Origin: Eoetvoesiella caeni
Lineage (GTDB): Bacteria; Pseudomonadota; Gammaproteobacteria; Burkholderiales; Burkholderiaceae_B
DNA length: 64,000 nt
Direction: 5' to 3'
Assembly (NCBI RefSeq): GCF_003315175.1
Contig: NZ_QNRQ01000001.1
Location: 620,001-684,000, forward strand
A program made the position numbers and the translations under genes. The notes beneath the pieces are model-generated. The model worked only from the letters and a program-made list of their open reading frames with translations. It made no database searches and had not been told where the DNA came from. Numbering within the stretch: position 1 is the stretch's first letter; the number at the start of each line of letters is the position of its first letter. Positions 60,496-64,000 of this stretch are shown one piece after another.

Positions 60496-61230
60496 ATGAA
60501 CACACAAAACCAATCTCTGACACGCAAAATTCTTGTTGTCGACGACGATCCCCGGCTTCGCGACTTGTTGCGCCGGTACTTGTCTGAACAAGGTTTCAAT
60601 GTATTCGTCGCCGAAGACGCCAAAGAAATGGGCAAAATATGGCAGCGGGAACACTTCGACCTTCTGGTGCTTGACCTGATGCTTCCCGGCGAAGACGGCT
60701 TGTCCATATGCCGCCGCCTACGCGGTGGGCATGACAACACCCCTATCATCATGCTTACGGCCAAGGCCGAAGAAATCGACCGCATCGTGGGCCTCGAAAT
60801 GGGTGCCGACGACTATTTGTCCAAGCCTTTCAATCCGCGCGAACTGCTCGCACGCGTCAATGCCATATTGCGCCGCCGCGGCACCGAAGAACACCCCGGT
60901 GCTCCCAGCCAAGAAAACGAATCCATCGAATTCGGACCCTACGTGCTTAATCTGTCCACGCGCACTCTTACCCGCAACGACGAACAAGTACCAATTACCA
61001 CCGGCGAATTCTCGGTACTGAAGGTATTTGCCCGCCACCCCAAGATTCCACTTTCCCGCGACAAGCTCATGGAGCTGGCCCGAGGACGCGAATACGAAGC
61101 CTTCGACCGCAGCCTGGACGTCCAGATTTCACGTCTGCGCAAGCTTATCGAGCCCAATCCCTCCAAGCCAGTCTTCATTCAAACCGTCTGGGGGCTGGGC
61201 TACGTCTTTGTACCCGACGGCGGTCGCTAA
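60496..61230 (+). CDS. ompR: OmpR-family response regulator
   Basis: DNA-binding regulator of the OmpR/EnvZ type; in Bordetella the corresponding pair is called RisA/RisS. The receiver domain has acidic residues at 16-18 (VVDDDP), the phosphorylated Asp60 (LVLDLMLPGEDG) and Lys near 110 (LSKPFNPRE). The C-terminal winged helix ends VWGLGYVFVPDGGR. Length is 244 residues. It precedes its sensor kinase by 40 bp. Confidence 0.95.
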   Translation: MNTQNQSLTRKILVVDDDPRLRDLLRRYLSEQGFNVFVAEDAKEMGKIWQREHFDLLVLDLMLPGEDGLSICRRLRGGHDNTPIIMLTAKAEEIDRIVGLEMGADDYLSKPFNPRELLARVNAILRRRGTEEHPGAPSQENESIEFGPYVLNLSTRTLTRNDEQVPITTGEFSVLKVFARHPKIPLSRDKLMELARGREYEAFDRSLDVQISRLRKLIEPNPSKPVFIQTVWGLGYVFVPDGGR

Positions 61231-61270
61231 AAACATACATCACCGGGGGTAAGCGCCCCCGGCAGCCTAC

Positions 61271-62659
61271 ATGCCGCTTTTCCCGCAACACTTTAGCCAG
61301 GTCACCTCCCGGTTGAAGCTAGGCCTGTTCAGCCGCTCCTTTTTATTGCTGGCCGCACTCATGCTGGTCAGCCTTGGCGCGTGGCTGCAGGTTTTCTTCA
61401 GCATGGAGGAAGGCCCGCGCGCCATACAGATGGCGCAACGCGTCACTACGTCCCTCAGCATCACGCGCTCGGCGCTGGTCTACGCGCCACCCACGGTAAG
61501 GCCGGCCTTGATGCTGGATCTGGCCACCAAGGAAAGCCTGCGGGTGCAACCGCGCGAGCCCACCGATACCCTCGAACCCCTGCCCAATTCCAACTACTGG
61601 AACCACGTTGCCGCCGAAATAAAAAAGCGCCAGGGAGCCAACACTCAAATCATGTGGGCGGTCAATAATGCGCCAGGCATCTGGGTTAGCTTCGACATCA
61701 ACAAAGACCACTATTGGCTGGTTTTCGATCGTGAACAGCTCGGCCTTACCGCGGGCATCGAATGGTTCAGCTGGGGCGCGACCGCGCTCTTGCTGGCCTT
61801 GATTGGCTCGGCCATCAGCGTGCGCTTTGTCAACCGCCCCCTGGCGCAATTGGCCAAAGTGGCGCAACAGCTTGCGCGCGGTGAAAGCCCTTCGCCCCTG
61901 CCCGAGAAAGGGCCGCTTGAAATCCGCGAAATGAATATCGCCTTCAACCGGATGGCACGCGACTTGCGCCAGACCGAAGCGGACCGCGAGATCATGCTGG
62001 CCGGCATCTCGCATGACCTGCGCACCCCGCTGGCCCGCATGCGCCTGGAAATCGAAATGAGCGAGGTCAGCGACGAGGTCCGTCAGGCCATCGACGAGGA
62101 CCTTGCCCAGATCGACCACAGCATCGGCCAGCTCATGGAGTACGCCCGCCCGGCGGGCGCCGCGCCCGAGCAAGGCATAGACGTTTCCCGGGTCCTGCAC
62201 GATCTATATGAGCGCGAGCGCTCTCATACAGAGTCCCTGGGCGGCCATCTTGGCGCCAGTATCGCGCCCAATCTGTATGCACGGATCACCGCGCACGACC
62301 TCAAGCGCGTGGTCGGCAACCTCATCGAGAACGCGCGTCGCTACGGCCGATCAAAGGCCGACGACTGCGCCTATATCCACCTGTCGGCCAAAGCCGAAAG
62401 CGGCACCGTCGCTATCGAGGTCACGGACCAGGGGTCGGGCATTGCCGAAGCCGATATTTCGCGTTTGCTGCGTCCGTTTTCCCGCGGGGAGTCCGCCCGT
62501 ACCGGAGTCAGCGGCGCCGGCCTGGGCCTGGCTATTGTCGAACGGCTGTTGGGCCAGGTGGGCGGGCAATTGAAATTGCTATCGCGCCCTTCGGGCGGTC
62601 TGGTGGCTCGCATAGAACTGCCTCGGGGCAAAGGCAAGGGCATACAGCAAGAGGCATAA
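61271..62659 (+). CDS. envZ: EnvZ-type sensor histidine kinase
   Basis: Membrane kinase paired with the preceding regulator. Two membrane segments (about residues 21-43 and 163-185) enclose a periplasmic sensor domain. A HAMP domain follows (186-238), then the H-box with His248 (AGISHDLRTPLARM) and the ATPase domain with NLIENARRYG, DQGSGI and GAGLGLAI. The 462-residue length is similar to EnvZ. Confidence 0.94.
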   Translation: MPLFPQHFSQVTSRLKLGLFSRSFLLLAALMLVSLGAWLQVFFSMEEGPRAIQMAQRVTTSLSITRSALVYAPPTVRPALMLDLATKESLRVQPREPTDTLEPLPNSNYWNHVAAEIKKRQGANTQIMWAVNNAPGIWVSFDINKDHYWLVFDREQLGLTAGIEWFSWGATALLLALIGSAISVRFVNRPLAQLAKVAQQLARGESPSPLPEKGPLEIREMNIAFNRMARDLRQTEADREIMLAGISHDLRTPLARMRLEIEMSEVSDEVRQAIDEDLAQIDHSIGQLMEYARPAGAAPEQGIDVSRVLHDLYERERSHTESLGGHLGASIAPNLYARITAHDLKRVVGNLIENARRYGRSKADDCAYIHLSAKAESGTVAIEVTDQGSGIAEADISRLLRPFSRGESARTGVSGAGLGLAIVERLLGQVGGQLKLLSRPSGGLVARIELPRGKGKGIQQEA

Positions 62660-62744
62660 GGGCAGCACGCTCGAAGCAGGCCCGGTTCCGATGGCATAAT
62701 GTCCTTATATAAACTGCTATGCCATGCGAAAGTCAGGAGTCAAT

Positions 62745-63293
62745 ATGAAAACAGTCGGAGATACTCTCGAACCCTTCAAAGTCATCGGCGTCAAACCCGG
62801 TTTCACCCAGCACGAGGAACACGGCGTTTCCGCTTTTGAAGACATCACCGAGAGCTCCTTCCCCGGAAAATGGAAGGTCATCTACTTTTACCCCAAGGAC
62901 TTCACCTTCGTGTGCCCTACCGAAATCGTGGGCTTCAATGAACTGGCCGACCAATTCGAAGAGCGCGACACAATACTGATGGGCGGCTCGGCCGATAACG
63001 AATACGTCAAGCTAGCCTGGCGCCGCGCGCAGCCCGAACTGGAAAAGCTGGCCCACTACCAATTTGCGGACACCAGCGGTTCATTGATAGACCAACTGGG
63101 CATCCGCGATCGCAGTGAAGGCATTCCGTTGCGCGCCACGTTTGTAGTCGACCCCGACAACGTCATCCAGCACGTCGCGGTCAACAGCGCCAACGTGGGG
63201 CGCAACCCCGGCGAAACGCTGCGGGTGCTGGACGGCCTGCAAACCGACGGCCTGTGCGCCTGCAACCGCGAAGTCGGCGGCACCACCCTTTAA
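62745..63293 (+). CDS. ahpC: AhpC-type peroxiredoxin
   Basis: Reduces hydrogen peroxide and organic peroxides. The start is the ATG at 62745, with AGGAG five bases upstream. The 182-residue protein has peroxidatic Cys57 (TFVCPTEIVGF) and C-terminal LCACNREVGG with Cys171 and Cys173. Two C-terminal Cys residues in this CxC form resemble mycobacterial AhpC, which is reduced through AhpD; no ahpD or ahpF is nearby. A small AGCCCA/TGGGCT hairpin spans the convergent stops with ispF. Confidence 0.92.
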   Translation: MKTVGDTLEPFKVIGVKPGFTQHEEHGVSAFEDITESSFPGKWKVIYFYPKDFTFVCPTEIVGFNELADQFEERDTILMGGSADNEYVKLAWRRAQPELEKLAHYQFADTSGSLIDQLGIRDRSEGIPLRATFVVDPDNVIQHVAVNSANVGRNPGETLRVLDGLQTDGLCACNREVGGTTL

Positions 63294-63315
63294 GCCCACA
63301 AGGGCCGGCATGGGC

Positions 63316-63807
63316 TCAAGCAGCGGCCTTGGCCAGCAACACCACCGCGGTTGCGGCAATGCCCTCTTTGCGGCCCAGGTGCCCCAGGCCTTCGTTGGTT
63401 TTGGCTTTGATATTCACTTGCTGCTCGTCCAGCCCCAGGTCGGAAGCGATATTGGCCACCATGGCCTTGGCATAAGGCCCAATTTTCGGCGCCTGGGCGT
63501 GGATGGTGGCATCGATATTGCCGGCAATCCACCCCGCCGCCACTACCCTTTCATAAGCCGTACGCAGTAATGCACGGCTATCGGCGCCTTTGAACGCTGG
63601 ATCCGTATCGGGAAAATGCCGTCCGATGTCGCCCAGCCCCGCCGCGCCAAGCAAGGCGTCGGTCAAGGCGTGCAGCAGCACATCCGCATCCGAATGGCCC
63701 AGCAGGCCATGGGTGTGGGGAATGCAGACCCCTCCTATGACCAAAGGCCGCCCCGCTACCAATGCGTGTACATCGAAGCCCTGCCCTATGCGAAACGGAA
63801 TGCTCAT
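63316..63807 (-). CDS. ispF: 2-C-methyl-D-erythritol 2,4-cyclodiphosphate synthase
   Basis: Fifth enzyme of the MEP isoprenoid pathway. The 163-residue protein starts [16 protein letters not shown] and has the zinc ligands Asp and His in GFDVH and His in [25 protein letters not shown] and [12 protein letters not shown] are typical. The start overlaps the ispD stop as ATGA, so the two are coupled. Confidence 0.96.
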   Translation of the reverse strand: MSIPFRIGQGFDVHALVAGRPLVIGGVCIPHTHGLLGHSDADVLLHALTDALLGAAGLGDIGRHFPDTDPAFKGADSRALLRTAYERVVAAGWIAGNIDATIHAQAPKIGPYAKAMVANIASDLGLDEQQVNIKAKTNEGLGHLGRKEGIAATAVVLLAKAAA

Positions 63808-64000
63808 AGCCATTTTTCCATCAGGTCGAAATCGTCCGGCCATGTTACCTTGAAATTCTGCGCCGCCCCTTCTATCAGCATAGGCTGATACCCGGCCAAT
63901 TCCATAGCGGAAGCTTCATCGGTAATCGGCGCCCGGGCAGCATCGGCGGCCAGCAAGGCCTGCAGCAGCAAGCCCGCGGGAAACATTTGCGGCGTCTGAG
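63804..64000 (-). CDS. ispD: IspD, C-terminal part
   Basis: The last 65 codons of the MEP cytidylyltransferase run into the right edge. Recognisable parts are [14 protein letters not shown] at the edge, [20 protein letters not shown] and [16 protein letters not shown]. The rest of the gene lies outside the window. It is directly upstream of ispF, as usual. Confidence 0.93.
   Translation of the reverse strand, partial: QTPQMFPAGLLLQALLAADAARAPITDEASAMELAGYQPMLIEGAAQNFKVTWPDDFDLMEKWL

Overview
The window reads as chromosomal core sequence of a betaproteobacterium of the Alcaligenaceae (Bordetella/Achromobacter/Pusillimonas relatives). This rests on the gene orders lepA-lepB-rnc-era-recO, fabF-acpP-fabG-fabD-fabH-plsX-rpmF, smc-zipA-ligA and ompR-envZ-peroxiredoxin, on high-G+C codon use throughout, and on recognisable family members. 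No rRNA, tRNA, CRISPR array, prophage, transposase or integrase was found. Genes are dense, with many ATGA, GTGA and TAATG start/stop overlaps.

Layout. 1-16.2 kb, minus strand: a large housekeeping block transcribed right to left: yceD-rpmF-plsX-fabH-fabD-fabG-acpP-fabF (lipid synthesis), a small membrane protein, rpoE-rseA-rseB-degP (envelope stress), lepA-lepB-rnc-era-recO, and a PIN-domain gene cut by the left edge. 16.3-18.6 kb, plus: maf, an RsmI-like methylase and a lipoprotein amidase. 18.6-22.1 kb, minus: msrQ-msrP, a phosphatase and rluC. 22.6-25.6 kb, plus: rne with a long leader. 26.0-33.1 kb, minus: accD, trpA, trpB, relA, a RidA protein and pncB. 33.3-37.2 kb, plus: fdxA, fpr, phaZ, an RnfB-like ferredoxin and nth. 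37.5-43.1 kb, plus, and 43.2-46.8 kb, minus: two convergent branched-chain (Liv-type) ABC transporter clusters. 47.3-49.4 kb, plus: msrB, yciB, bolA and a parvulin. 49.6-56.3 kb, minus: ligA, zipA and smc. 56.5-57.8 kb, plus: lplT. 57.8-60.0 kb, minus: a family-4/5-type uracil-DNA glycosylase and a tsaB-rimI fusion. 60.5-63.3 kb, plus: ompR, envZ and ahpC. 63.3-64.0 kb, minus: ispF and the 3' end of ispD.

Most genes are ordinary. The most unusual signal is an 81-bp GC-rich palindromic repeat. It forms a 2.8-copy tandem array between the rne and accD terminators (25694-25917) and occurs once more inside the signal-peptide region of a solute-binding protein gene (39853-39933), where 81 bp adds exactly 27 codons in frame. 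At both loci a 7-nt internal segment is the exact reverse complement of the 7 nt that follow the element's right end, although that 7-mer differs between the loci (ATAAAAA against GCAGCAC). At the second locus the same 7-mer also lies at the left end. Other points are a duplicated LivF-type ATPase with damaged Walker motifs, a LivM-LivG fusion, a TsaB-RimI fusion, an unusually short RecO and a lone PIN-domain gene next to recO.
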